From JAZRWQ01 sp045599805 (lineage in GTDB: Bacteria > Bacillota > Clostridia > Oscillospirales > UMGS1783): DNA of 26,670 nucleotides. The stretch is taken from positions 1 through 26,670 of the forward strand of contig JAZRWQ010000036.1 in assembly GCA_045599805.1 (NCBI GenBank), written 5' to 3'. Position numbers and translations under genes: made by a program. Shown piece after piece: positions 6,716-15,331 of this stretch. Below the pieces are notes generated by a model, which saw only the letters and a list, made by a program, of their open reading frames with translations, did not search any database and was not told the origin of the DNA. Position 1 is the stretch's first letter; every line of letters begins with the position of its first letter.

Positions 6716-8287
6716 ATGGTTATCAAAATCGTCGTACTGATTCTGTTCTTCGCCGTAATGATCGGCGTAGGCCTTGTCTGCCGGAAAAGCGCGAGCGACC
6801 TTAACGGTTTCGTGCTCGGCGGCCGCAACGTAGGCTCATGGCTCACCGCCTTTGCTTACGGCACCTCATATTTCTCCGCAGTAATATTCGTAGGCTATGC
6901 GGGACAGTTCGGCTGGAAATACGGCGTTGCCGCCACCTGGATAGGGCTCGGCAATGCATTCCTCGGTTCTCTGCTTGCATGGGTAACTCTGGGCAGACGC
7001 ACCCGCCTTATGACACAGCATTTAAGCAGCGCTACCATGCCGGAATTTTTCGGCAAGCGTTTTGAATCAAAGGCGCTCAAAATCGCCGCTTCGGTTATTA
7101 TTTTCGTCTTCCTCGTTCCCTACACTGCATCTCTCTACAACGGTCTTTCCCGCCTTTTCGAAATGGCGTTCGGCATAGACTATGTATGGTGCGTTATCGG
7201 CATGGCGGTGCTTACCGGCATTTACGTGCTTGTCGGCGGCTACATGGCAACCGCGGTAAACGACTTTATTCAGGGCATCATAATGCTTTTCGGCATCATT
7301 GCCGTTGTCGCCGCGGTGATAATGAGCAACGGCGGCTTTACCGAAGCTTTCAATTCTCTCTCCGCCATAAAGTCGGAGGCAAATCCGAGCCTTAACGGCG
7401 CATTTGTTTCCATTTTAGGTCCCGAACCGCTGAGTCTTCTCGGCGTTGTACTGCTTACATCCCTGGGTACTTGGGGACTGCCTCAGATGGTAGGCAAATT
7501 TTACGCAATAAAGAACGAATCGGCAATCAAAAAAGGCTCTGTTATCTCCACCGTATTTGCCGTTATCGTTGCAGGCGGCTGTTACTTTTTGGGGGGATTT
7601 GGCAGGCTGTACGGAGACGTTATAGAATACTCCGCCTCCGGCACGCCGGTTTACGACAGCATAATTCCGGGAATGCTCGAAAAGCTGCCCGATATTTTGC
7701 TTGGTGTCGTAATAATCCTCGTTTTGTCGGCATCCATGTCCACCCTTTCTTCGCTTGTGCTTACCAGCGGCTCCACCCTTACACTTGATATAATCGCACC
7801 CGCCGTTAAGAAAAAAGGCGAAATGGATGAAAAGGGAAAGCTTTTATGCATACGCATCCTCGTGCTTTTCTTCATCGCGGTATCCTCGGTAATCGCCATT
7901 GTTCAGGCAAAGAGCTCGGTAACCTTCATAGCACAGCTTATGGGCATTTCCTGGGGCGCGCTCGCCGGCGCATTTCTCGCGCCCTTCCTCTACGGCTTAT
8001 ACTGGAAGCGTACAACCAAGGCTTCCGTATGGGTAAGCTTTATAGTTGGCATCGGCATCATGTGCGGCTGCATGTTCTGCAATTTCACCGGCAAAGTATT
8101 CATCTCCCCCTTCTTCTCATCGCCCATCAACGCGGGCGTGCTCGCAATGCTGGCAGGACTTGTTATCGTTCCCATAGTAAGCTTTGTTACCAAGGCTCCC
8201 GATAAACATACCACCGAAGAGATGTTCTCCTGCTACAACAGAACGGTCACCGTTAAAAACACCATCGCTCTGGGCGAAGAAAAATAA
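6716..8287 (+). CDS. Sodium:solute symporter (SSS family)
   Basis: The 523-residue protein has about 13 hydrophobic segments and family features of the PutP/SGLT-like symporters: SASDLNGFVLGGRNVGSW after the first helix, AYGTSYFSAVIFVGYAG, the GGYMATAVNDFIQG segment, and SASMSTLSSLVLTSGSTLTLDI in the sodium-binding helix region. It would couple inward sodium flow to uptake of a small solute across the cytoplasmic membrane. The family transports proline, pantothenate, sugars, sialic acid and others, so the sequence does not fix the substrate. The upstream attenuator with tandem tyrosine codons suggests uptake of tyrosine or a related aromatic compound, an inference. AAAGGAAA precedes the ATG, and a strong terminator closes this one-gene unit. 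Confidence 0.87.
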   Translation: MVIKIVVLILFFAVMIGVGLVCRKSASDLNGFVLGGRNVGSWLTAFAYGTSYFSAVIFVGYAGQFGWKYGVAATWIGLGNAFLGSLLAWVTLGRRTRLMTQHLSSATMPEFFGKRFESKALKIAASVIIFVFLVPYTASLYNGLSRLFEMAFGIDYVWCVIGMAVLTGIYVLVGGYMATAVNDFIQGIIMLFGIIAVVAAVIMSNGGFTEAFNSLSAIKSEANPSLNGAFVSILGPEPLSLLGVVLLTSLGTWGLPQMVGKFYAIKNESAIKKGSVISTVFAVIVAGGCYFLGGFGRLYGDVIEYSASGTPVYDSIIPGMLEKLPDILLGVVIILVLSASMSTLSSLVLTSGSTLTLDIIAPAVKKKGEMDEKGKLLCIRILVLFFIAVSSVIAIVQAKSSVTFIAQLMGISWGALAGAFLAPFLYGLYWKRTTKASVWVSFIVGIGIMCGCMFCNFTGKVFISPFFSSPINAGVLAMLAGLVIVPIVSFVTKAPDKHTTEEMFSCYNRTVTVKNTIALGEEK

Positions 8288-8303
8288 ATCCGGAAAAATA
8301 TTG

Positions 8304-8340
8304 ACAGTCTTTGAACTTTTCGGTTCAAAGACTGTTTTTT
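8304..8340 (+). terminator. Terminator after the symporter
   Basis: ACAGTCTTTGAAC (8304-8316) pairs perfectly with GTTCAAAGACTGT (8323-8335) around TTTTCG, followed by a T run. It is a strong intrinsic terminator 16 bp after the symporter stop. Confidence 0.9.
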
Positions 8341-8352
8341 GTGTGAAAAACA

Positions 8353-8381
8353 TTGATATATTTATTATAGTATGGTAGAAT
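8353..8381 (+). promoter_or_regulatory. Promoter of the PHP-ispE-ychF operon
   Basis: TTGATA (8353-8358), 17 bp, TAGAAT (8376-8381) preceded by TGG gives an extended -10 promoter right after the symporter terminator, serving the five-gene run that starts at 8420. Confidence 0.72.
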
Positions 8382-8404
8382 ATATTGAATTACTATGACG
8401 CACT

Positions 8405-8412
8405 GGGGGGGG
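8405..8412 (+). promoter_or_regulatory. Eight-G tract as ribosome binding site
   Basis: Eight consecutive G residues lie 7 bp ahead of the TTG start of the PHP gene, in place of a normal AGGAGG. It can pair with the CCUCC of 16S rRNA. Homopolymer runs of this length are prone to slippage, so the length could vary between cells. Confidence 0.55.
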
Positions 8413-8419
8413 AACTTAT

Positions 8420-9220
8420 TTGTTTAAAGCGGATTATCATTTGCACAGCCAGTTATCCTTTGACGCAAGCGCCTCTCTTACCGAGATTGCGCAGGCGGCA
8501 TCGGATAAAGGAATAAACGAAATATGCGTTACCGACCACTATGAATGTGCACGGCCCAAGATGATCGCGCGCAATACCCCCGTGGATGTGATGCGCAGGG
8601 AATATCTTAATTCGGTCGCAAAGAACAAAGCCGATGTTTCAATTAAATTCGGCATTGAGCTGGGCCAGCCCTCGCATAATTCATACAAGGCCGAAATGGC
8701 GCTTACCGACGGCGGATTCGACTATGTACTTGCCTCGGTTCACGGTGTGGGTGACGATATCGTTATGCACCATGTGGATTACACCGATGCTTCCTGTTAC
8801 GATGCCATCGAAAAATACTACGATGAAACCATCAAGGTGATAGAGTGGGGCAAGTTTGACGTGCTGGCGCATTTCAATCTGTTTTTGAGAAATGCCGCAA
8901 GGCAGGACGTTACGCTTGATTTGGGCCGGTTCGACAAGAAAATCGATGAGATAATAAAGGCGCTTGCGCAAAGCGGCAAGGGCCTTGAAATAAATGCCGC
9001 AAGCATATATCAGGCTTTGGGCTATGCTCTTCCGGGCACGGAGATTTTAAAGAAATTCAGAGAGTACGGCGGCAGTATAATAACCGTAGGCTCGGACAGC
9101 CACGAGATGGCAAATATAGGGCGCGGACTGGATGCTGCTTACGATATGGCAAGGGCGGCAGGCTTTACAAAATGTGCGCGTTTCAGCCGGCGAAACGTAA
9201 GCTTCTACGATATCGTTTAA
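8420..9220 (+). CDS. PHP-domain phosphoesterase (histidinol-phosphatase-like)
   Basis: The product is 266 residues and begins at TTG (8420): MFKADYHLHSQLSFDAS, where HLH is the first metal-binding motif of the PHP superfamily (His7, His9). Further metal-site segments follow as CVTDHYE, FGIELGQ, ASVHG, DVLAHFNL and GSDSH near the C-terminus. The layout and length match HisK-type histidinol phosphate phosphatases and related PHP phosphoesterases that hydrolyse phosphomonoesters with a trinuclear metal centre. No other histidine genes are nearby, so the true substrate may differ. It leads an operon with ispE 3 bp downstream. Cytoplasmic, no signal peptide. The TTG start is chosen because it opens directly into the PHP motif and no ATG lies upstream in frame. 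Confidence 0.82.
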   Translation: MFKADYHLHSQLSFDASASLTEIAQAASDKGINEICVTDHYECARPKMIARNTPVDVMRREYLNSVAKNKADVSIKFGIELGQPSHNSYKAEMALTDGGFDYVLASVHGVGDDIVMHHVDYTDASCYDAIEKYYDETIKVIEWGKFDVLAHFNLFLRNAARQDVTLDLGRFDKKIDEIIKALAQSGKGLEINAASIYQALGYALPGTEILKKFREYGGSIITVGSDSHEMANIGRGLDAAYDMARAAGFTKCARFSRRNVSFYDIV

Positions 9221-9223
9221 ATT

Positions 9224-10087
9224 ATGGACGTGAATATCAAAACGGGGTGCAAGATAAATCTCACCCTTGATATAATAGGCAGGCGGGATGACGGGTATCA
9301 TCTTCTCAATACCGTTATGCAGAATGTTGCGCTGTATGATTATATATGCCTGCGTGAAATGAAAAGCGGCATCGCAATAAACTGTGACCTTAAATACATC
9401 CCCTGCAATGAATCCAATATCGCGTACAAGGCTGCCCGTATGTTCTTCGATTTATCGGGGATAAACGGCGGCGTGTATATAGGCATGAAAAAGCTTGTGC
9501 CGGTATGTGCCGGTATGGGCGGCGGAAGCGGCAATGCCGCAGGCGTGCTGTACGGGCTGAACGAGCTGTTCGGAAGGCCGTTATCCCTTGCCGTATTAAA
9601 AGAAAATTCGGTAAAGCTCGGTGCCGATGTGCCCTTCTTCTTTGACGGCGGGCTCTGCCTTTGCAGCGGCGTGGGCGAGCATACCGAAAAACTGCGCAGT
9701 ATGCCCGAATGCAGCATAGTGATACTTAAAGACGCGCGCGGCATTTCAACCCCGAAAGCCTATGCCGATTTTGATGCGCATCCGAAGGACACCGAATACA
9801 CCGCTAAATTCATTCCGGCGCTCAACGCAAAAAGCTTTGAGGATATCGGCAAATCAATAGGCAACGTGCTGTATGACACCTCAAAGGATATCTGCCCCGA
9901 GATACGCCGCAATATCGAAACTTTGCGTTCTTACGGCGCCTATGCCGCAATGACGGGCAGCGGCTCTGCCGTGTACGGTCTGTTCGATGACAGGGAAAAG
10001 GCCGTATACTGCCACAAAAATGAAAAAGATAGGCATGACCGCGTAATTCTCACATCCGCAGCGGACAGCGGCTATGCTCTGATATAA
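9224..10087 (+). CDS. ispE: 4-diphosphocytidyl-2-C-methyl-D-erythritol kinase
   Basis: A 287-residue GHMP-family kinase of the methylerythritol phosphate pathway, phosphorylating CDP-methylerythritol with ATP in the cytoplasm. Motifs appear in order: CKINLTLDIIGRRDDGYH at the N-terminus (Lys10 likely catalytic), the glycine-rich ATP loop PVCAGMGGGSGNAAG near residue 90, GADVPFF with Asp135, and AMTGSGSAVYGLF near the C-terminus. Length agrees with IspE (about 280-290). The ATG lies 3 bp after the PHP stop, without an independent strong ribosome site, so translational coupling is likely. Presence of ispE indicates that isoprenoids are made by the non-mevalonate route. Confidence 0.92.
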   Translation: MDVNIKTGCKINLTLDIIGRRDDGYHLLNTVMQNVALYDYICLREMKSGIAINCDLKYIPCNESNIAYKAARMFFDLSGINGGVYIGMKKLVPVCAGMGGGSGNAAGVLYGLNELFGRPLSLAVLKENSVKLGADVPFFFDGGLCLCSGVGEHTEKLRSMPECSIVILKDARGISTPKAYADFDAHPKDTEYTAKFIPALNAKSFEDIGKSIGNVLYDTSKDICPEIRRNIETLRSYGAYAAMTGSGSAVYGLFDDREKAVYCHKNEKDRHDRVILTSAADSGYALI

Positions 10088-10099
10088 GGAGACAAAAAC

Positions 10100-11194
10100 A
10101 TGAAACTCGGAATAGTAGGTTTGCCGAATGTCGGCAAAAGCACCCTTTTCAATGCAATAACCGACGCAGGCGCACAGTCGGCAAACTACGCCTTCTGCAC
10201 GATAGAACCCAACGTGGGCGTTGTTGATGTGCCCGACAGCCGTCTTGACGCTCTTAATGAAATGTACCACCCCAAAAAGAAAACTCCCGCCGTTATCGAA
10301 TTTGTTGATATCGCCGGCCTTGTAAAGGGCGCATCGCGCGGTGAGGGACTGGGCAATAAATTCCTCGCACATATAAGAGAGGTTGACGCCATCGTTCACG
10401 TTGTAAGATGCTTTGACGATATAAACATTATCCACGTTGACGGCAGCGTTGATCCCGGAAGGGACACCGAAACGATAAATTACGAGCTTATCTTCGCCGA
10501 TATGGAAATGCTTGAAAAGCGCATCGACAGAGTGACCAAGTCCATGAAGGGCGACAAGAGTCTGGCAGGCGAGCTTGATTTATTAAAGCGCGTATATGCC
10601 GCACTTGAAAACGGACAGCCTGCAAGAAGCCTTGAATATACCGAGGACGAGGCGAAGATTCTTAAGGGCATTTCGCTCCTTACCTCAAAACCCGTGATCT
10701 ACGCCGCCAATATGGATGAAGCGACCTTTGCCGGCGGTGTTGAGAATAATCCGTATTACACCACCCTTTGTGAGATAGCCAAAGAGGAAAACGCGCAGGT
10801 TCTTCCGATATGCGCCGCATTGGAGGCTGAGATTGCCTCTATGCCCGATGATGAAAAGCAGATGTTCCTCGATGAAATTCATCTTGAACATTCGGGACTT
10901 GACAGAATGGTAACTGCCTGCTACTCACTTTTGGGGCTTATCAGCTTCCTTACCGCAGGCGAGGATGAGTGCAGGGCGTGGACTATCGTAAAGGGCACCA
11001 AGGCGCCTCAGGCGGCAGGTAAGATACATACCGATTTTGAAAGAGGCTTCATCCGCGCCGAAACCGTATCATTCAGCGACCTTATGGAGTGCGGCGATAT
11101 GGCAAAGGCAAGGGAAAAGGGCCTGCTTCGCAGTGAAGGAAAGGAATATGTAGTGCAGGACGGGGATATAATCCTCTTCCGCTTCAACGTATAA
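10100..11194 (+). CDS. ychF: Obg-like ATPase YchF
   Basis: A 364-residue P-loop protein with all YchF hallmarks: the Walker A GLPNVGKST (residues 7-15), the switch II region FVDIAGLVKGASRGEGLGN, and NMDE (204-207) in place of the usual NKxD, which is linked to ATP rather than GTP preference. A coiled-coil hairpin lies in the middle, and a C-terminal TGS domain contains TDFERGFIRAETVSFSD. YchF is a conserved ribosome- and stress-associated ATPase in the cytoplasm. It is preceded by AAGGAG and separated by 12 bp from ispE, so it belongs to the same operon. The length is standard and nothing is missing. Confidence 0.95.
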   Translation: MKLGIVGLPNVGKSTLFNAITDAGAQSANYAFCTIEPNVGVVDVPDSRLDALNEMYHPKKKTPAVIEFVDIAGLVKGASRGEGLGNKFLAHIREVDAIVHVVRCFDDINIIHVDGSVDPGRDTETINYELIFADMEMLEKRIDRVTKSMKGDKSLAGELDLLKRVYAALENGQPARSLEYTEDEAKILKGISLLTSKPVIYAANMDEATFAGGVENNPYYTTLCEIAKEENAQVLPICAALEAEIASMPDDEKQMFLDEIHLEHSGLDRMVTACYSLLGLISFLTAGEDECRAWTIVKGTKAPQAAGKIHTDFERGFIRAETVSFSDLMECGDMAKAREKGLLRSEGKEYVVQDGDIILFRFNV

Positions 11195-11204
11195 GGAGTA
11201 AAAA

Positions 11205-12074
11205 ATGAGCTTTAAGGAAAAACTCAAACTCTGGTTTTTAAAGGAGGATCCAAATCTTCCTCCGATGACTCCCGGCGTAAGGCCGAAGGCGGGCGAGCTT
11301 TCTCCCGGTACGAAAGAGCTTAGGGAGGCGGGCTACAGAGTACCCATCATAGATACTCTCCGCGGCGTTTGTCTGATAGTCGCCGCCGTTTACGAGTTCT
11401 TTTATGTAATATATACCTTCGGTATGCTTTCGGGCACGGGAATAGCATCCTTTGCCGCGGATTTCATAAACGGCGATACGATGCACTACTGGGTATTCGG
11501 TTTCGAATTCGTATTCGTGCTTATTTCCGGCATATCGGTAAATTACAGCAAGAATAAACTCAACCACGTTTTAAAGCTTCTCGTTTGCGCCGTACTTATA
11601 ACCGTCGGCAGCGGCATCTTCTTCGGTTTTGAGGATGCTGTCTGGTTCGGCATGGTGCATTTTCTTACGCTGGCATGGCTTGTATATGCACTTATAGAGA
11701 AAAAATGGGGCGAGCTTTTTGACAAGGTAAGTCTTACCGCGTGGATAGTTCTCTTCCTGCTTTCCTATATGGCGATAAAGTATTACCATGTAAAGCCGAT
11801 AATGATAGGTGATTTCGAACTGCCCTATTACTTTATAGGCTTTACGCCTCTGAATTATATGCCTAAAGAATTTTTCGGATTCCTACCCTGGATATTCGTA
11901 TTTTTTACCGGCGTTACACTCGGCAAATACCTTGACGAGGGCATCATCCCCGAACCCGATTACAAATTCGGCGTGCCCGGCATAGATATCATCGGCAGAA
12001 ACGGCATGCTGATATATCTGTTACATTATCCCGTAATATACGGCATAGTATTGCTTTTAGATAAGATATTCTGA
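11205..12074 (+). CDS. Membrane acyltransferase-like protein (HGSNAT/DUF1624 type)
   Basis: The 289-residue protein has a soluble N-terminal tail of about 45 residues and then seven or so hydrophobic segments. The motif RVPIIDTLRGVCLIVAAVYEF at the start of the membrane part is characteristic of the heparan-alpha-glucosaminide N-acetyltransferase catalytic domain family (DUF1624), and NGMLIYLLHYPVIYG near the C-terminus is the typical ending of this and related acyltransferase folds. Members are predicted to move acyl groups across the membrane onto envelope sugars; the bacterial role is not firmly known. It starts 10 bp after ychF with AAGGAG and is followed by the PBP gene, so a cell-envelope role fits. 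Function is inferred from family only. Confidence 0.78.
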   Translation: MSFKEKLKLWFLKEDPNLPPMTPGVRPKAGELSPGTKELREAGYRVPIIDTLRGVCLIVAAVYEFFYVIYTFGMLSGTGIASFAADFINGDTMHYWVFGFEFVFVLISGISVNYSKNKLNHVLKLLVCAVLITVGSGIFFGFEDAVWFGMVHFLTLAWLVYALIEKKWGELFDKVSLTAWIVLFLLSYMAIKYYHVKPIMIGDFELPYYFIGFTPLNYMPKEFFGFLPWIFVFFTGVTLGKYLDEGIIPEPDYKFGVPGIDIIGRNGMLIYLLHYPVIYGIVLLLDKIF

Positions 12075-12106
12075 TAAATTGCATTGCTGCAAAAGGAGAT
12101 ACTACA

Positions 12107-15100
12107 TTGGCAGAGAATAACCGTCCTGACAACAAAGATACAAACGGCTCGTCCTATATAAGCGACAGCGAGATTTCTCAGCTCAGCCCCGAGGAAATGA
12201 ACTTCTTCGATATTCTTAAAAAGGATATCCCTGCGCCCGAACCCAAGGAAGAAGCTCCCGCCTCCGCAGAGCTTAATGAGGAGGATCTGTTCCTTCTGCG
12301 CTCCATGAGAGATGAGGTTAAGGCGGAAGAAAATAAAGCGGCCGCCACGGTAAGCTCGGATATGGATGACAGCGAGAAGGCACTTTTCGCCGTGGTAAAC
12401 GAAAGCGCAAAGCGCAAGGCGGCTGAAAATGCAAAGGCACAGATGGATATGGATGCGCCTGCCTTTGCGGATAAAACGGAGGAAGTGCAAAAGCCGGCAG
12501 ACCGGGAAAATACCGAAGCACCGGCGGATGATAACGTGGATATGGGCAAAACCATAGCCGTAGAGAGTGTAGGCGCGGCAGAAGAAGCTCTCGTAAATAT
12601 GGATAAAACCATAAAGATTGAAAAATCCGCGAAGAAATCCGATAAGGTAAAGCGTCCATGGTGGCAGAAGATACTTTTGGGACTCTGGTCATTCGTAAAG
12701 ATACTCTTCTGGTATATCTGCATCGCTGCCGCCGCGCTCGCCGCAGGTATCGTCATCTTCATCATGTGCCTCAATCAGTTTGAGGATCCCGAGCTTGATA
12801 CCCTTTTTGCCAACCGCTCGCTTGACCAGACGACTACCATCTGGGCAAAGAAGGTGGATAGTGATGAGTATGAGCAGATTGCTGAATTATACCTTGATGA
12901 AAACCGCGAATGGGTAAACTATGAGGATATGCCCAAGTGCCTTATAAATGCGCTCGTTTCCATAGAAGACGAACGTTTCTGGACTCATCACGGCGTTGAC
13001 TGGAAGCGTACCGCAGGCGCCATTGCCAAGTACATCGCCGGGGTTGACGATTTCGGCGGCTCCACCATCACTCAGCAGCTTATAAAGAACATAACGGGTG
13101 ATAACGACTATTCGTGGCAGCGTAAAGCAAAGGAAATCCTGCGCGCTTTGTATATAGAAAAGAAATACGACAAGAAGGATATTCTTGAATATTATCTTAA
13201 TACCGTATATTTCAACTACCGTGCATACGGCGTGGGCAAGGCAAGCGAAATGTACTACGCCAAGGATGTGCGCGATCTTAATGCAGCAGAGTCCGCGGCA
13301 TTGGTAGGCATCGTACAGATGCCCGCATCGTGGGAGCCTTACTATCATCCCGATGCAAATACCGAGCGTAAAGAGCTGGTGCTCGGCAAGATGTTTGAGC
13401 TCGGATATCTGAATGAGCAGGAATATGAAAGCGCGATGAAATACCATATCCGCTTTAACCCCAACGGCATGGATATGCAGTATGACTCCAACAACAGCTA
13501 TTATGTTGACCAGGTAATAAACGATGCCATCCGCGACATCGCAAAAGAGCTCAATATGGAAGAGGATGCCGCAGAGATTTACTTCTATAAATCCGGTCTT
13601 AAGGTCTATACCTGCCTTGACCAGGAGGTACAGGCGGCGCTTGACCATTGCTATATCGAGGACGAGTCATGGTGGCCCGAGCCCGATATTGATGAAGACT
13701 ATCAGTCGGCAATGTATATAATGGATCCGCATAACGGTCAGGTATTCGGTATCGCGGGCGGCAGAGGCGAAAAGGTTAAGCGCGGACTTGACCGCGCAAC
13801 GCAGTCTCCGCGTCAGACCGGTTCTTCGATAAAGCCGCTGTCGGTATACGGCCCCGGCATCGAAGAAGAGGTAATCACAATGGGCTCCGTTGTGGACGAC
13901 GTACCTCTGGCATGGTTCGGCGCAAATCCCTATCCGCAGAACGTAAGCCGTGAGTATAACGGCAAGGTTACCATGTATCAGGCGATTCGATCTTCGCTCA
14001 ACGCCACTCCGGCGCAGATACTGCAAACACTGTCATATCAGACGCCTTACGAATATCTTACCGAAAGAATGCACTTCCAGTATCTGTGTGAAGACGATAT
14101 CAACGTCGGCGCAATGGCGCTCGGCGGTCTTACCTACGGCGCTACCGTTGCCGAAATGACCGCGGGCTACGCTTCAATCGCAAACGGCGGCGTTTATACC
14201 GAGCCTATCACCTATACGAGAATAGAATACCCCGACGGCAGAGTTCTTATAGATAATGTTCCCGAAACAAACCGCGTATTCTCCGAGCAGACGGCATGGC
14301 TTATGCAGTATCTGCTTGTTGACGGCGTAAAGTCGGGCTTTGCATCGGTAGATCTCAATATGCCGGTAGCCGGTAAAACCGGCACCACCGACAGCGGCGT
14401 TGATAAATGGTATATGGCATATACCCCGTACTTTGTGTCCGGCATCTGGGTAGGCTATGACGAAAACAATATAAGCCTTGACGGTGCGGGCGTTATGTCC
14501 ACCATTTCAAGATACGCATGGAAGCACGTTATCGATGAGGTAATAGAAGCCAAAGGCTGGGAAGGCGGAGAATTGCAGGAACAGCCGGACGGCATCGTTC
14601 AGGCATCCTACTGCCTCGACTGCGGCGGTTCTCTCACAGAGTACTGCTCGCTCGATCCCAGAGGCAGCCGCATCGGCACGGCATACTATAAAGAGGGAAC
14701 AACTCCCGGCCCATGCACCTGTCATACTCCCGTTTACATCTGCTCCGAATCCGGCATGGTAGCTCATAACGGCTGCCCCGCAGCGGAAGTAAAGTGCCTT
14801 GTTCTCACGGAACGCGCCTTTACGCATTCGGTTGGCGTTCCCGATGCAAACTATATGTGGATGAATATTCCCGAGGGCATACTCCCGTCCTTTGACGGTG
14901 TCGCCTTCCAGAACGTGCTCGGCATAGGCAACAATGTCGGCACGGCTGACGGCGTACAGGTAAACCATCTTTGCACCGTCCACTCGGTACCCGCGGGACA
15001 TGAGCCGGCGCTCTTCAACCCCAACAATGTTATAGCCGCTACCTGCACGATAACGCCTAAATCCAACGCCAACGCGCAGCTTTCGTTCACCGATCCCGTT

Positions 15101-15292
15101 CAGGTAAACAACGGCGAAAGCTACTCGTTCAGCGTAACCGCAAACAACACCTACAATATAGTTTCGGTAACCGCCGGCGGCGTCGAGCTTACCCCCGATT
15201 CCGGCGATAATCAGACAAACTACTACACCATCCCCGCGGTAACCGATAACATAAATGTTGCCGTAAAGGTGCGCAAGGTATCGCTTTGGTAA
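12107..15292 (+). CDS. Class A penicillin-binding protein (PBP1A type), with tails
   Basis: A 1061-residue bifunctional peptidoglycan synthase starting at TTG after AAAGGAG. Residues 1-184 are an acidic, low-complexity cytoplasmic tail. WWQKILLGLWSF opens the membrane anchor (about 185-222). The GT51 glycosyltransferase domain follows, with EDERFWTHHG (catalytic Glu287), GGSTITQQLIKN and RKAKEILRALYIEKKY. The transpeptidase domain has SSIK (Ser573-Lys576), SLN (630-632) and KTG (757-759), all intact. After it comes a segment with eight cysteines (836-897) and a beta-rich C-terminal domain resembling bacterial repeat or Ig-like folds. It works on the outer face of the membrane, polymerising and crosslinking peptidoglycan. 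Both tails are unusual additions to the core. Confidence 0.92.
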   Translation: MAENNRPDNKDTNGSSYISDSEISQLSPEEMNFFDILKKDIPAPEPKEEAPASAELNEEDLFLLRSMRDEVKAEENKAAATVSSDMDDSEKALFAVVNESAKRKAAENAKAQMDMDAPAFADKTEEVQKPADRENTEAPADDNVDMGKTIAVESVGAAEEALVNMDKTIKIEKSAKKSDKVKRPWWQKILLGLWSFVKILFWYICIAAAALAAGIVIFIMCLNQFEDPELDTLFANRSLDQTTTIWAKKVDSDEYEQIAELYLDENREWVNYEDMPKCLINALVSIEDERFWTHHGVDWKRTAGAIAKYIAGVDDFGGSTITQQLIKNITGDNDYSWQRKAKEILRALYIEKKYDKKDILEYYLNTVYFNYRAYGVGKASEMYYAKDVRDLNAAESAALVGIVQMPASWEPYYHPDANTERKELVLGKMFELGYLNEQEYESAMKYHIRFNPNGMDMQYDSNNSYYVDQVINDAIRDIAKELNMEEDAAEIYFYKSGLKVYTCLDQEVQAALDHCYIEDESWWPEPDIDEDYQSAMYIMDPHNGQVFGIAGGRGEKVKRGLDRATQSPRQTGSSIKPLSVYGPGIEEEVITMGSVVDDVPLAWFGANPYPQNVSREYNGKVTMYQAIRSSLNATPAQILQTLSYQTPYEYLTERMHFQYLCEDDINVGAMALGGLTYGATVAEMTAGYASIANGGVYTEPITYTRIEYPDGRVLIDNVPETNRVFSEQTAWLMQYLLVDGVKSGFASVDLNMPVAGKTGTTDSGVDKWYMAYTPYFVSGIWVGYDENNISLDGAGVMSTISRYAWKHVIDEVIEAKGWEGGELQEQPDGIVQASYCLDCGGSLTEYCSLDPRGSRIGTAYYKEGTTPGPCTCHTPVYICSESGMVAHNGCPAAEVKCLVLTERAFTHSVGVPDANYMWMNIPEGILPSFDGVAFQNVLGIGNNVGTADGVQVNHLCTVHSVPAGHEPALFNPNNVIAATCTITPKSNANAQLSFTDPVQVNNGESYSFSVTANNTYNIVSVTAGGVELTPDSGDNQTNYYTIPAVTDNINVAVKVRKVSLW

Positions 15293-15303
15293 AACATATC
15301 ATA

Positions 15304-15327
15304 AAAGAGGCTCACAAGAGCCTCTTT
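15304..15327 (+). terminator. Hairpin between PBP gene and tRNA
   Basis: AAAGAGGCTC (15304-15313) pairs with GAGCCTCTTT (15318-15327) around ACAA. The following T tract is short (TTT then G), and the tRNA begins 4 bp later, so it is either a leaky terminator or a processing site. Confidence 0.6.
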
Positions 15328-15331
15328 GTAT

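Noticed and set aside
12178..12774. 198-residue serine- and alanine-rich frame opposite the acidic PBP tail
   Set aside because: Its composition is the mirror of the acidic low-complexity tail, with no domain and no ribosome site.
12887..13648. 253-residue open frame on the minus strand inside the PBP gene
   Set aside because: It lies entirely antisense to well-supported GT51 motifs, has no family motif, and is a by-product of codon bias in the sense gene.
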